From Monomorium pharaonis (Eukaryota > Arthropoda > Insecta > Hymenoptera > Formicidae), in assembly GCF_013373865.1 (NCBI RefSeq), contig NC_050470.1, positions 310,001 to 374,000 on the forward strand: 64,000 nt of DNA, given 5' to 3'. The translations under genes and the position numbers were made by a program. This document shows, piece by piece, positions 48,564 to 60,819 of this stretch. The notes beneath the pieces were generated by a model. It saw nothing but the letters and a program-made list of their open reading frames with translations. It was not told where the DNA came from and did not search any database. Every line of letters starts with the position of its first letter. Positions within the stretch are counted from its first letter, which is position 1.

Positions 48564-51014
48564 TTAATTCAACTCCAATTCTGGTAAGTAGGGTTCCGTA
48601 ATTGCAGTAATAGGGCAAATACTCAAGGTATCCTACAAGTAAAGAATACATGAAAATATGAATACATATAAATAATTTATAATAACATATAATCAATTTT
48701 TCATTCTTTACCAATCGTGTAAGTTCATCGAATGTTGGCCGTTCTTCGGGATCGACTCGCCAACAGGACGACATGACTTCGTAAATCGGATCTGTGATAT
48801 CCAACAATTGCGGTAACCGAACACCACGCGTAACTGCATCCTCTACCTCGCTGTCAAGCGTCAGGCACGGTGTACTTGAGTATGGTGTACCACCCATGCT
48901 AAACATCTCCCAGAGAAGTACGCCAAAAGCCCATATCACGCCTGCCTGATGCTTTTTTTGATTGTCGAAGCATTCAATGGCTGTCCATCTTGCATACTTT
49001 ATGTCCTCCAAAGCGTACTTAGCGATACCATGACCCATAAGTTTCGGTGTCCAATCGCTCAACAGTCCCACGCTTCGCGCGCAGAGATGACTATGGACGA
49101 TCTTGTGACTTGCTAGATATTGCAAGGCAACCGCGATCGAAGATGAAATGGACAGAATTCGATCTACCGGGAAAACATCTCCCGATCGTGCGGCTAACAG
49201 TCGATGCTTCAATATCTGCGATGGCAACTCCAATACGACGTACAACATATCGATGGTCTCACAGGTTCCCACGAGGCCCGCGAGATACTTCATGGAGCCT
49301 GCTCGGATGCACACGTCTAATTCTCTCAGCATATGTCTTTTGTCAGATACTTTCAAGGCGCCGTCGACTATGGTGTGAACTGTTACTGAACAGGATTCGT
49401 CATCCTTCAGAACGGTTCCGGTGTGCACGCTACCAAATCGTCCTCTGCGCACAATATGACTGTCAATAGACAAGGCATTTCGTGGTATACTCCAAACTTT
49501 CTTCTTTAGCTCTTGGTAATGATTCACTCTTTCGGGAATGTCTTCAGGAATGTAGCCCATGTTATCTACCTCGTATACCGGACCCTGCAGTGTGAGCTCC
49601 TGCTGCTCCGGTAGCTTTCGCATATGGAATCTCTCGTGTCGCCGTCGTAGTACAAAGTACACTAGTATCGAAGCAGCGAGTAGTATAGTCAGCAACGTGA
49701 TCGCTATGCAAAGCACGAGAACAGTCGAGTCCATTCGATTCGTGTCTGTTGTCTCGTTGTGGCTGAACACGTTATTGGCCATATCGGAATAGGAACGTTG
49801 TATATCCAATCCTACCCGCGAAATTACCACCAAGCCAATTTGCGCGGAAACGTAATAACCCTTCAGCGGAACGTTGTAATAGCCGCCAATATTTTTTCCA
49901 TCGCCCACGGTGAATCTTTTGTATCTGTGAAAGTCCAATGGATCAAATTGCGCGGTAACATAGTAATTTAAACCTTGTTGCGTCGCACTCTCGTAATTCA
50001 AGTACGCTTCGTGGGAATCGACCGGGGGTATGGTGCCAGCCTGCGCAATGACAACCTGGTACGCGCTGACCGGGCCGTACTCACTGTGACCTTTGGTAAG
50101 CTTAACGGTAACAGTACCATCTCCACGCTCCAATATCTCAGGCATGACTGGTTTGTCAGGAGGACCTATCAAGGTCCACCCTGTAATGTATGCCGGATCA
50201 CTAGAGCCCTGTGTATTACTGGCGGCGACAGATATGTTGTATTTAGTCCCAGGCTGAAGACCTCTCAGAGTTGTCGTGTTTGACGCACCCCCTTGAATCT
50301 GACTCTCGATAGGTGGCAAAATATTGCTTGAGTGTGTCTCTTCGACCATGGCACGGATGGTATAAAACATAACGTTCCCGTTGGGTATGTCTGGCGGTAG
50401 CCACGTTATTTTGAGAGCATCTTTCTTTTCCTGAATTACCCATACTCGCCTCGGTGGACTTGGACCTACAAAATATACAGTATTTATATTCCTTTCTGAT
50501 ATGTTAGACATTTCATTATATTAAATGCGTATTGGGAATACTTTTATATTTTATTATGTGCACACGCTACATAGTAAAAGTAACATGTAAGTTGAAGATT
50601 TATATTGCTGCAAACGATACCTTGCTGACCAGTAGCGTAAACGCTCATAGCTTCAGAGCTGCCGCAATAGTTGTCAGGATCAGAGGCGCAGGGAACGGTA
50701 CAACTATTTGATGGACCGTCCTGACCGAATTTGCTGATGCAGTAGCATTGTTGCCCGTTCATTAGCGCCGCAAACCTGTTGAACAGAAGATCGCAATTTT
50801 GAAATCTCGACTTGAATACCGACTTGAGTGTCTCCGATACGTTGCTTACTTACATGTAATACTGAGAACGGCATTTTTTGATGCAGTTATCGGGCGTGCT
50901 GGCATACGCCAAGGCCGGGGAAGGTCCGTGATTAGAATTCCGAAAACAGCCCTCATACTTCTGAGCGCATACGAAACAAACACCACAGTAGAACAAGAGG
51001 GATGCGATTATCAT
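48564..51014 (-). CDS. Wsck: Receptor-type pseudokinase Wsck
   Basis: Single-pass receptor with a cell-wall-stress-component (WSC) ectodomain. Four exons on the minus strand: 51014-50854, 50775-50621, 50465-48712, 48632-48564, giving 712 aa. Signal peptide MIIASLLFYCGVCFVCAQ; WSC domain at about residues 19-105 with its cysteine pattern (KYEGCFRN, QQCYCISKFG, CASDPDNYCG). A fibronectin III domain starts near 107 (GPSPPRRVWV). The transmembrane helix is about 353-378 and a tyrosine-kinase-like domain covers about 430-695. The catalytic positions are degenerate: VTVHTI where VAVK would carry the lysine, HSHLCARS for HRDLAARN, and LMGHGIAK for the DFG segment. The fold is kept (GRFGSV loop, WAFGVLLWEM, PEERPTFDEL). 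The last exon was read as RLDTLSICPITAITEPYLPE..; skipping its splice would run into intron sequence. Probably a catalytically dead, binding-type receptor. Confidence 0.92.
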
Positions 51015-51484
51015 CGTGATTTCGCGGACAATTTTTATCGCTTTTTATATTGGACGGGCTTAGTCCCGGCCTCCGTTCCGTGACATAGCGTTATGAGTTA
51101 CACGTTCGGAATGTGCAGCACGATGCAGATATGTATGAGTCAACGTACGACGCGGTACACGAGGAAATGTTACATTCGTCTGGTCAAATACAAGTGTTGG
51201 TCTACTGATGAGTTACGGACAATGCTCCTTGAGTCCCCGAATTCGCTCATCTCTTGGCTCATTTCCCCGGCCTACAGGTAAGTTAATAATGAATACCCAT
51301 TGACGAGCGAACTGGAGACTGGAGTAAACAACACCTGTACGCCATTGTACGCCGAGTACGTTCGCCTTTACGTATACTGTATACTCCCTTGTTTTGAGTG
51401 TTACACTCGTTGCACTCGCATAAACCTTTCGGTCAGGTCAGGTTCGTATTAAATCGGAACAAGCAAAAAATTAGAGCGATTATA

Positions 51485-51627
51485 AGGGCCTAAACACAAT
51501 GCCAGGCAACAGGCAATAAGAACAGAAATAATGAAACAGAGAAAGAGAGAAAGGATTTTCTTCTCTCTTTCTCTTTCTTTATTTCCTGTTCCTATTGCCT
51601 ATTGCCTGGCATTGTGTTTAGGCCCTA
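51485..51627. mobile_element. MITE-like hairpin element
   Basis: Terminal inverted repeats start AGGGCCTAAACACAATGCCA on the left, mirrored on the right by TGGCATTGTGTTTAGGCCCT. The palindromy continues inward through AGGCAATA and purine/pyrimidine tracts, so nearly the whole 143 bp folds on itself. No coding capacity. Target duplication not resolved. Confidence 0.75.
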
Positions 51628-52278
51628 ACGATCATGAAGTCCCAATTCATTAAAGATACTGTTGTGACTAACAACAATTTAGCGATTAAAAATAAAAAAG
51701 ATTTATTTACACAATTAAGATACATTTATAGATATTACGTACACAAAGAATTCATAATACCTATTATTGTTTTAATTTTTGATTTAATTATAAAAAACTT
51801 TAACATCCAATTTTTTATTTTATTTTTATTTTCAATTAAGAATTAACACCTTGATTCTATATTTTATAAAAAAATATTCGAGAAATTTAATAAGATACTT
51901 TTGTGTGCTTGAAAATTACTATAATAGTTTTGTATCTTATAAAAACTTCAATTTATTCTACATGTTTGACATTAATACTTAACAATGTAATTATCACATT
52001 TATGTCTCTGCTTTTTGGCTTGCAATAATGCTGATATGTTTTGAAGAAAATGTTTTGTGGAGTAGCAGTATACTGTTTATTCGCGGAAAGAAAAGTCTAC
52101 TACATACAGGAAACAGTCATACCTCCTTTATGGCAAATTCAGACAGAACATAATTCGAATGATAAAGCCAAATTTCTATCACTCCATCGCGCAATGTTTG
52201 AATTTACCTTTAAAATTTTGTTGAAATAAACTGATCCAAATCTTCGAGAATATTTAATTTAATTGTAAATAAGTAATT

Positions 52279-52385
52279 AAAATTACACAAATGTTATTAA
52301 ATTACACAAATGTAATTAAATTACACAAATGTAATTAAATTACACAAATGTAATTAAATTACACAAATGTAATTACATTACAATA
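52279..52385. repeat. 19-bp tandem repeat
   Basis: About five copies of ATTAAATTACACAAATGTA, followed by related ATTACA/TGTAAT palindromic words to about 52530. Confidence 0.85.
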
Positions 52386-52649
52386 GTGTAATTTAATTAC
52401 TTTGGACATCCATTACAAATGCTCAAAATAATGAGTAATTAAATGGAACTTAATTCCAAATGCTGAAAATAATGGATAATTAAATGGATTTCAATTACAA
52501 ATTATAAAAGTAATATGTAATTGAATGTGTAATTTGGAGACAAAAGTATTTGCTGCCACCCATCTCTGCGTTCAAGGTCGCGCTAGCTGGAGGTGCTTGA
52601 AGATTACATCTTAATGATAGCACGTGTTACTCTCTTCTACTCCCCCTTC

Positions 52650-52653
<4 letters not shown>

Positions 52654-52685
<32 letters not shown>
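52654..52685. repeat. TC microsatellite
   Basis: (TC)n run in the intergenic region upstream of the esterase gene. Confidence 0.9.
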
Positions 52686-52689
<4 letters not shown>

Positions 52690-53814
52690 GGCGAAAGACC
52701 CTTGTATCGATCTTCAAGGCCTTCGACATTCAACAAAATTCTTCATTCGACGTCTCTGATATTTCTCCACCCTGCGAATGTTATCGATTATGCATAAATT
52801 ATGCGAATTAATTAGAATGAGCTGCGACACAAGAGTTCTTGAATTTTTCCAAGAAAAACAGTGAAGTAAAACACGAAAGGTTTTACCTCATTCGCTCCTG
52901 CTGCGTGCTGCAAAATGATGTATAACGTCGCAGTATTTCATGCATCCTATCGACAAAGTGTCATCCGTATTTTAAAATTCTGCCGTTAACTGAATTTTTA
53001 GGTCAATCGTTACGATACGGTGTCTACATGTGCCCTGTAATAATAACGCGAGGGTGCCGCCGAGCGGCTTGATACAGTTCGGGTTACAGGTTTCGCACGT
53101 CGGTGCTTATTTGCATCGCGATTAATACTTTTATGCAAACGAGTGCTTGATCCGTGGCCAATTGTACTCGTATCCGACGTTAACATACATGTAGATGCAT
53201 TCTTATCTTACTGCGTCTTATCTCGATCGATCAACTTCGCGCGCACGTTGCGGTTTTCTTTATTAATAAATTATACGTAGATTTCACAGTCGTAGACTGG
53301 GAGACATCGATGCTGCCTTTAATACTATCGAAACATGAATTGCAACTCTATACTCTCTCTCTAAATAAATATTTTTCCTTTAGATATATCTAAATATTAT
53401 AAATAACTGCTGGAAAAATAATTTTTATAAATATAACTCAAAACTTTTATATAAGTATTTATTATGCAATTTGATCATATGATTATTATCTCCGAAAGAA
53501 ATAAGATTTTCAGTGTCACATGATTGACCCTATTTTTCGCATACGTCCCTCAGAATAGAGAGGCATAGAATCGCGAGTTTTGCGTCGAGTACAAAGGGTG
53601 AAAGAGCGCAAAGGGTTAAAGAGCGCAGGTCCCTCACGACTCACTATGTCGACCGCGAATCCAAGAAAATGAACCCAAGGCACCGAGGTGAGGGCGGGCG
53701 GTTGTGGAGTAAGGCGAAACGTAGGGCGTCACGCGAAGCAACCCCCGTGAAACTGGAGGTGGCTCGAGAAATCGCCGCGGTACGTTCCCTGGCGGATTCG
53801 AGCCAGTCTGCAGG

Positions 53815-54879
53815 ATGAGGCGCGCGACGTGGCTGCTTTTCGCGTCCACCCTGCTTCTCGTCCAGAGGATCCATGTTAGTCGCGCTCAGAGAACCCACGC
53901 ACGACAGGGTCTCAACCGTGAGAGCCCGACCGTTACGATACCGAGTCAAGGAAGCGTTCTTGGCAAAGAGGTGTGATACAGTGTTTTTTCTTGGTCTTTA
54001 GTTTTCATATTAATTTGTTAAGACGTGTCTTTTTTCGCTATTTAAACAGGCATTCAAATCTTCATAGGTAATCGTTACAAGTAAACAACTGGTTTGTTAA
54101 TTCAATATTAATTCCACTACTTCTTTCAAGTTGTAACTCTAGTAGTAAATCGAAATAAAAATAGTAATATCGTAGTATGCAGAGTTAAATATACTTTCGT
54201 AATTAAATCAATTTATCAATTCAGTGAGACTTTATCATTAATACTAATTATAATCGACTAAGGTTTAATCTTTGCACGAAGATCGTTTATAAATATAGTC
54301 AATTTTAATCACAAAAGCATAATTTAAATCCAATTTTTAATATGTTGTTTCATTTTTTTATTTAAAAGAACAGTAGTTCAATTACAATAATTCTTTTTTT
54401 TTCAATTTTAATTTTAAACAAAAAAAAATCTAAACTAATTAAAATAAGATTTTTTATCTTCGACAAATGTTTCTCTTTCGTTTATCCGATGTATCCTTTT
54501 AAAATTTAGGTAGCTATCAGTAACTCGTTAAGACTGACGCAGTACCTCGGTATCCCTTACGCGCAACCCCCGGTTGGCAAGCTTCGCTTCACGCGACCGG
54601 TGACCGATCCTCTTCCTTCCTGGAACGGCGTGAAAAATGGAACACAATTCGCACCATCTTGTCCACAAGCTTCGGGTCAACTTAAATTGCACGAAAAGCT
54701 GTACAAGCGATTGCTACCATCAGACATATCCGATCCAGGATTCAGCGAAGATTGTCTCTTCTTGAACATTTTCGTCCCAAATGAAGGTATGTAAGTTTAA
54801 TCGTATATATTCATGTAGATCCGGAAATGAAAATTTATATTAAAAATTTTATAGTTCTCTCTCCCCCCCTCCCTCCCCT

Positions 54880-54947
<68 letters not shown>

Positions 54948-55668
54948 TGAAAGAGTTTGTTTCCACATTATTCTAAATTTCTTTTAAATATGGATTTAAA
55001 TATATTTACTAATTTTTTTTTTTATTTGTTGCGTGCCAACATAATTAACTTTTATTTCGTGCTTTCTCTTTTGGAAAGAATTCAACAAATATAAGAGAAC
55101 GAAAAAGTTAAATGTTACTTTCGTTCATTCTCACAGGCAGATAACGATTTTTATGGCGTTAACATTTTTTCTTGTGATAAATATGATCGACAGAGAAAAT
55201 GGTTGATGACAGTCCTTGATACCGCCTATGTGATATTTCTTTCTTACATAAACTTTCTTACATAAATGAAAACATTAAGGCACGCAATGCAACGAAGAAA
55301 CGACGGTCAATGGCGAAGTTCGTTCCCAACAGAGTGCGGGATAATGCTTGCCCTCAAGTTCTCGGAGACTGATTCTTATCATCCGAGCTGATTACGGTGA
55401 TTACTTGCGCAAGGGGGGGGGGAGGCGAGCGAGCATTATACTACTACAATCAGATAAAAGTGGACCAAAGCAAAAAATTAATAATGTGTTATGCGGAGGT
55501 GCCTAGTGTCGTGCAGAGAAGATTTATCACATCGCAACATAAAAAGCATGAAGGAGTTCTCTGATAATACCTGACATGATTAACTTAGATAATTCTTTAT
55601 GAAATTTGTCCTTCGTTCACGACCGATTATTCTCCAGTGATTATTTCTTTCAAAGTTTTTTTCCAATT

Positions 55669-55755
<87 letters not shown>

Positions 55756-58700
55756 TATACTTACTTTCCGATCGAGATTAATATTGTCAAAAATATATCT
55801 TCGATAAAAAAGTAAGAAAATAATAGTAACCATTAAACTCTAACAAATGGCAAACTGTCCTTTTAATTAGTTCAAATGTTTATGAAAATAAATTTATATT
55901 ATATCTAAATAGAATTATCGAAAATAATAGTTTTAATCTTCAAAAGTGTTTTATTTTGTAATTTATTTTGCATTTTATAGCATTAATCCAACAAATGTTT
56001 TAATTGCTTTCGCATTGCACACTGTGCATGTTTTTTCACATGCCGCCAGTTTTACCCTAATACAAATTTAATGAGGTAACGACCAGAAAATATATAAGTA
56101 AAGCTTTAAGAAGCTATTCGAGCTACTCGAATTACGCGAATGAAGAATTCAAGAGATGAAATGGGTTAACGCAAACTGAAAAGTTGTGATATACTTTGAT
56201 CGCCATTGATGAAATCACCAACCGTTTTATATAAACTGTCTCTGTCTCTCTTTCTCTCTTCCTCTCGTCCAAAAAGGACTGATTTCGAAATTGTGAAATC
56301 GTCGACACGGAACCACGTATGAGGACGACGACGACGACGGTAGTTGGGGTCGATATATAACGTGGGGTTGGTAAGAGTAGTAACAGTAACTAGCGCGCTT
56401 GCAGTAGCACGCGATCTTCCAGGGCTCCGGCCTGAGATGCAGAGATACCAGAAAGCCGGTCACGAAAGCTCGCCCTCTCGCTCTTACCCTCTCTCTTCGC
56501 TCCTTTCCAGCGAGGAAGTTGTTGAATCGTCACGATTCGCCATCATGAGTCACTGATTCGCGTAAGAAGCTACGCCGAGGATACGCTAGCCATACTTGCG
56601 GGTCACGTTATCCGTACGACATTGGGGTATACTTGGAGCTTGGAACCCTTTCCGCCCGATGACAATAAAATTGCGGAAAATGCCAAAAGAAACATATGAA
56701 AGTCTGCCAAGGTCGTCACTAAGAGACCGACAGGACGATAACGTGGAACGGGACATCCGTCCGTGTTCAGGAAACCGCAGGGGGAGGCCGAGGAATCTCG
56801 TACCGGTCCCTGTTATCGTAACAAGCTTGCTAGGTCAAAAATAGAATCTCACGATCTATACAATAGGACTATAATATGAAAAAGAATACTAAAATTTTAA
56901 CTTGAGCAATTTACTACCTACCTTTCGAGTAACCTTTCGAGTTCTAATAAAATGTTATCCAAGTTTTCCTTCCACACTTATATTTTGAAATGTAAAAAAA
57001 ACGTTATATGTATTAAAAAAGACGTTTAAAGGAAAGATATTAAATTCGTCATTGTTAAGATCAATTTTGTCTATTTTCTTCGATACCTGCGAAACCTTTA
57101 CTCGTCTGTGCGCGTTCAGACCTTGTCTGGATACCAAGTGCGACTCATATCTAGCTTGCGTGCGACTTACAATCAAATAAAACTGTCTTACCAGGTTAAC
57201 ATCCTTTCTTTGATGGGTTGACAGCTCTGATAGTTAACGAATATTTCATGTGTGTAGGAAACCGTCAGAGTGACCAATGGCCGGTGATGGTTTGGTTCCA
57301 CGGTGGTGACTTCAACACCGGAACTGCAGCGATCTGGGATGCCTCTGTATTCGTTACTAAACAAAAGGTGCGATTATGCGCTGTCCCGCAAACGAATACT
57401 TGCGAAACAGCCGAAAACTGAATACGACATTGAAATTAACGTGACCCGGTCGACGATCTAATCGATATATAATCACGACAATATAATCACAATGTGTGGG
57501 AGGAGAGAGGGTGATTAACGTGTGTATTTTTAACAATATTCAATCAATTCTTCGAACATTTACGAAACATTATACGGACATAAAATCGAAGGGAATCGAA
57601 TCGAGACTGGACTTTTCCTTTTCCTCATTTCGCGTGTCGTCACTTCTAAAATAGAACCGCACCCTTTGATATTCGCGGCCGCGATACATTATTAATGGAG
57701 CTTTCATTACACATCTTGACGTAATGTACATAACGCGGTATCTTTTATCACTCTCTCAAGAACTTACCGCGAGTTAGAGAGAGAGCAAATTAATCGCTTG
57801 CGTGGCACAAAAGTAAATTTCGAAACTTTCGGTAATGATTATTCGTGAGATTTTATCGCGCACACGCTAAAAAATAGAAAAGAAAAGAGAGAAAAGCCTA
57901 TAGCGAGATTAAACGGGGACGACTTTTGCGGCTGGCAGGTGCTAGTGGTGACGGTGGCATATCGATTAAACATCCTCGGATTCTTCACGACGACAGACAC
58001 CGAGGCGTCCGGGAATTACGGCATGTTTGATCAGATCGCTGCCCTTGACTGGATAAAGCGGAACATCAAGTACTTCAACGGCTCGCCTAGTAACATCATC
58101 ATTTATGGTCACAGTTCCGGTGCCATAAGCGTGGGCCTACACATGTTGAGTCCTCTGAGTAAAGGCAAGTTCCACAAGGCAATTGCTATGAGCGGGGACG
58201 CCATCGGTTCCGTAGGTACGCTCGACAGAGAGAAACCAATCGTGGACATCATAGCAGATAGATTTGGATGCGACCGACGACCGACTAGTGCGCTAATGGA
58301 ATGCTTGCGTCGGCCGCAAGCTGACTTCTTGATCAAGCATTCGTCTGACATCGAGACGTGGGGCCCGATCGTTGACGCCGAAACAAACAATGAAACGGAA
58401 CCGTTTCTTGCGCAACATCCGAAGGACATCTTGGAAAATGGTAATTGTCAAAGTGATTCAATAATATTATGAATCTTTAACATCAATCTAAAGATACGTT
58501 AAGACATTTAATAAGCATACTCAATGTTCCTTAAATAATTCTCTAAAAATTTATTTGAAATTTTTAAAAAATATCTTTTCGATCTTTGTATTTTTTTCGA
58601 TATAATCATTTAAATCTTCCCTTAATTGTGATAAAATAATAAATTAGGTAATTTTAATGCGGTGCCGCTGATCGTCGGCTACACGAATAACGAACAAGTT

Positions 58701-59492
58701 CTGGCGTATATGGAGACTATCAACAGCCAAAATTCAGAGGGTGGACTCTCTTCGGAAAACTTTGAAACGATGATCACCGAGGAATTCACGGCGGCGGTGC
58801 AAAACCCGGATGACAACAGCACCTGCGAATCAAAGCCCGAGATGGTGACGAACGCGGTACTGTTCTTCTACAGACCATATCCATCCACAACAAACACGAC
58901 GATATTTCGCGACAGATACTTGGATCTGCAAACGGAAAAGAATTATGCAGCTGGCCTGACGTTTCTGGCCAGCAAAGTAGCGAAGCGAAAAAAGGCAATG
59001 GCTTTCGTATATCGGTTCGATTATCGTCCTAAAACACAACCGGTCACGAAGGACGTGCCGGAATGGGCGGGCGTACCACATATGTTCGAACTCCCATTCA
59101 TCTGGGGTCTACCGCATCTGATGGGCGGCACGACGCAATGGATATTCAACGATAAGAAAATGTCCGACGTGATGATGGCAATGCTGGCGACGTTCGCCAA
59201 GACCGGAGATCCCTCTTTGACGAGCTCTACAGGATCGATCAAGTGGGAACCGTACACACAGGACAATCCAAGAATTTTGATCATTGATAAAAACGTGGAG
59301 ATGAACGAGCCAGATGCGGTGGACTATAAGGCGCTTGCATTTTGGAACGAGTATTATCCACAAGTCGTGATGGAGGCGACAAACAATTGTTGCAACATCA
59401 CGAGCATGGCGACAACATGGAGGATATTTTCTCGCAGCATATACCTTAGCGGCATGGTGGCTACGGTGGCGTTTCATCACTTCTGGCTCTAG
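53815..59492 (+). CDS. Type-B carboxylesterase, secreted, probable GPI anchor
   Basis: Alpha/beta-hydrolase of the cholinesterase/carboxylesterase superfamily. Five exons: 53815-53970, 54510-54786, 57258-57367, 57939-58440, 58648-59492, giving 629 aa. The signal peptide starts MRRATWLLFASTLLLV. Family motifs: YLGIPYAQPPVGKLRF; SEDCLFLNIFVP; oxyanion hole WFHGGDFNTG; nucleophile elbow GHSSG (Ser about 240); acid in VGYTNNEQ (Glu about 364); histidine in GVPHMFELPF (His about 493). The triad looks complete, so catalysis is plausible, unlike neuroligin, gliotactin or glutactin types. The C-terminus is hydrophobic after a CC pair and Ser-rich stretch, suggesting a GPI signal. The intron between exons 2 and 3 is 2.5 kb with microsatellites and a GC-rich block. 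Subfamily not determined; it is not acetylcholinesterase, whose elbow is GESAG. Confidence 0.9.
54856..54943. repeat. C-rich and CT microsatellite in esterase intron 2
   Basis: A CCCTCCC-type stretch running into about 38 CT units. Confidence 0.9.
55671..55753. repeat. GT microsatellite in esterase intron 2
   Basis: An uninterrupted (TG)n of about 41 units, the longest dinucleotide run in the window; open frames through it on both strands are artefacts. Confidence 0.95.
56230..56830. other. GC-rich block inside esterase intron 2
   Basis: GC content and complexity are well above the surrounding intron, with a (GAC)n triplet run at about 56318-56339. No exon with a recognisable esterase motif was found. 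It may hold an internal promoter or enhancer. Confidence 0.35.
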
Positions 59493-60819
59493 CTCAGTCA
59501 CAGCGTAAAGTATTAAAACGCTGAATTAAAAAAAAAAAGTGTTGTTGCGCTCGCTGTTGTATATTTTTAATAGACCTATAACGAAAGACGAGACGACGTC
59601 GTCGGATTTTGCAATTTTATAACAAGATCTCTTCCTACACTCTACTTTTTAGAAATAAACGCAGTAACAATCTTGTTATACTCTTGTAGAATATATATCT
59701 CACGAAATTCGCATTTTCTTGTGTGGATAGACTCTACGTACGTAGTCGCGATAATCGTTTCACAATATTGTAAGCTTTTAAATTGAGTTCCCGCACTAGT
59801 ACGTCTGTATCTATTGCGACATGGTAGTTATATTAAATTTTCCTAACATTCGCATTTGATCTCAGTGCGTATATCACAAAGTTATTTTATTCCGTTTTTA
59901 TCTTACAACTGTTATTTGATATAGATATAGATTATACGAAACAAGGAAAAATTATCTACAGAGGCTAATCACGCGAACGGCAGAACATGGTTTACAAACG
60001 AGACAAAGGGGGCTCGGAATGAAATAAAATGAAATCCAGGTTGCATTACAAGAGTAGGAAACTTGGGCCCTTTTTTTAACATTCACTGATTTTTTTTATT
60101 ATTAGCCTTAATATGGAGAGATATAGAAAAACATACTTTGTTTGAGAAACAAACAGTTTGATAACTTATGAATATTTTGATGATCCGATAATAATTAATA
60201 ATTAATATTAATAATAGCAATAATCATGTTCAAGTACCATCTATGTATAATTATTATTATTATATAAGAGAGAGAGAGGTGCGCGGCGAAAGCGCGATGC
60301 ATGGGGGCTGATGGCCTGCGCACGCGCACGTCCACAAACATTTCTTTTTTTTCTTATCTCTTCCTTTCTCCTAAATATATACTATTAATCATTTTTTCCC
60401 TTCATTTATTCATGTAAAATTCCTACAGTGATAACCGATGCTGCGGGATCTCGTATCCTACTTTGTGCGCCGTTGCTTGCGCGTGCACACGAGCCATCCC
60501 GGAACCAATGTTATATACAATATGTCCTTTCGCTTATCATTGCATTCTCTTCCACATATCTCTTCGTTCTTCGAGCTCTGTTACGTTACCTTGTGCCCTT
60601 ATATGCCCTTATTCTCCCGTCTCTCTACCATCGTTTTACAACCATTCGGATTTCAGTACCGTAGACTTCTGCTCTACCGACGGCCTAATATTCCGTCAGC
60701 CCCCTCCTCCTCTTTTGTCATTAGTATCTTTCTTGTTTTATAACCACTTCGGTATTTTTTTAATCCACTGGTATCTTCGGATTTTCATGTAGGAGAATAT
60801 GGGCTCCGCCATATATACC
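59493..60819. other. Convergent intergenic region, esterase and Rap1 3' ends
   Basis: Esterase 3' UTR with an AATAAA at about 59653; the Rap1 3' UTR on the opposite strand lies at the right end. Open frames at 60430-60790 read opposite to Rap1 and look non-coding. Confidence 0.5.

Larger units (their letters stand above)
51015..53814. other. Divergent promoter region between Wsck and esterase
   Basis: Carries the Wsck 5' end (minus strand) and the esterase promoter (plus). A plus-strand consensus donor CCTACAG|GTAAGTTA at 51278 may mark a non-coding first exon. The region also contains a MITE-like hairpin (51485-51627), a 19-bp tandem repeat (52279-52385), a TC microsatellite (52654-52685) and GC-richer DNA at 53000-53280 and 53540-53814. 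Confidence 0.45.

Noticed and set aside
55606..55833. Frames encoding poly-Cys-Val or poly-Thr-His
   Set aside because: Translation of the GT microsatellite.
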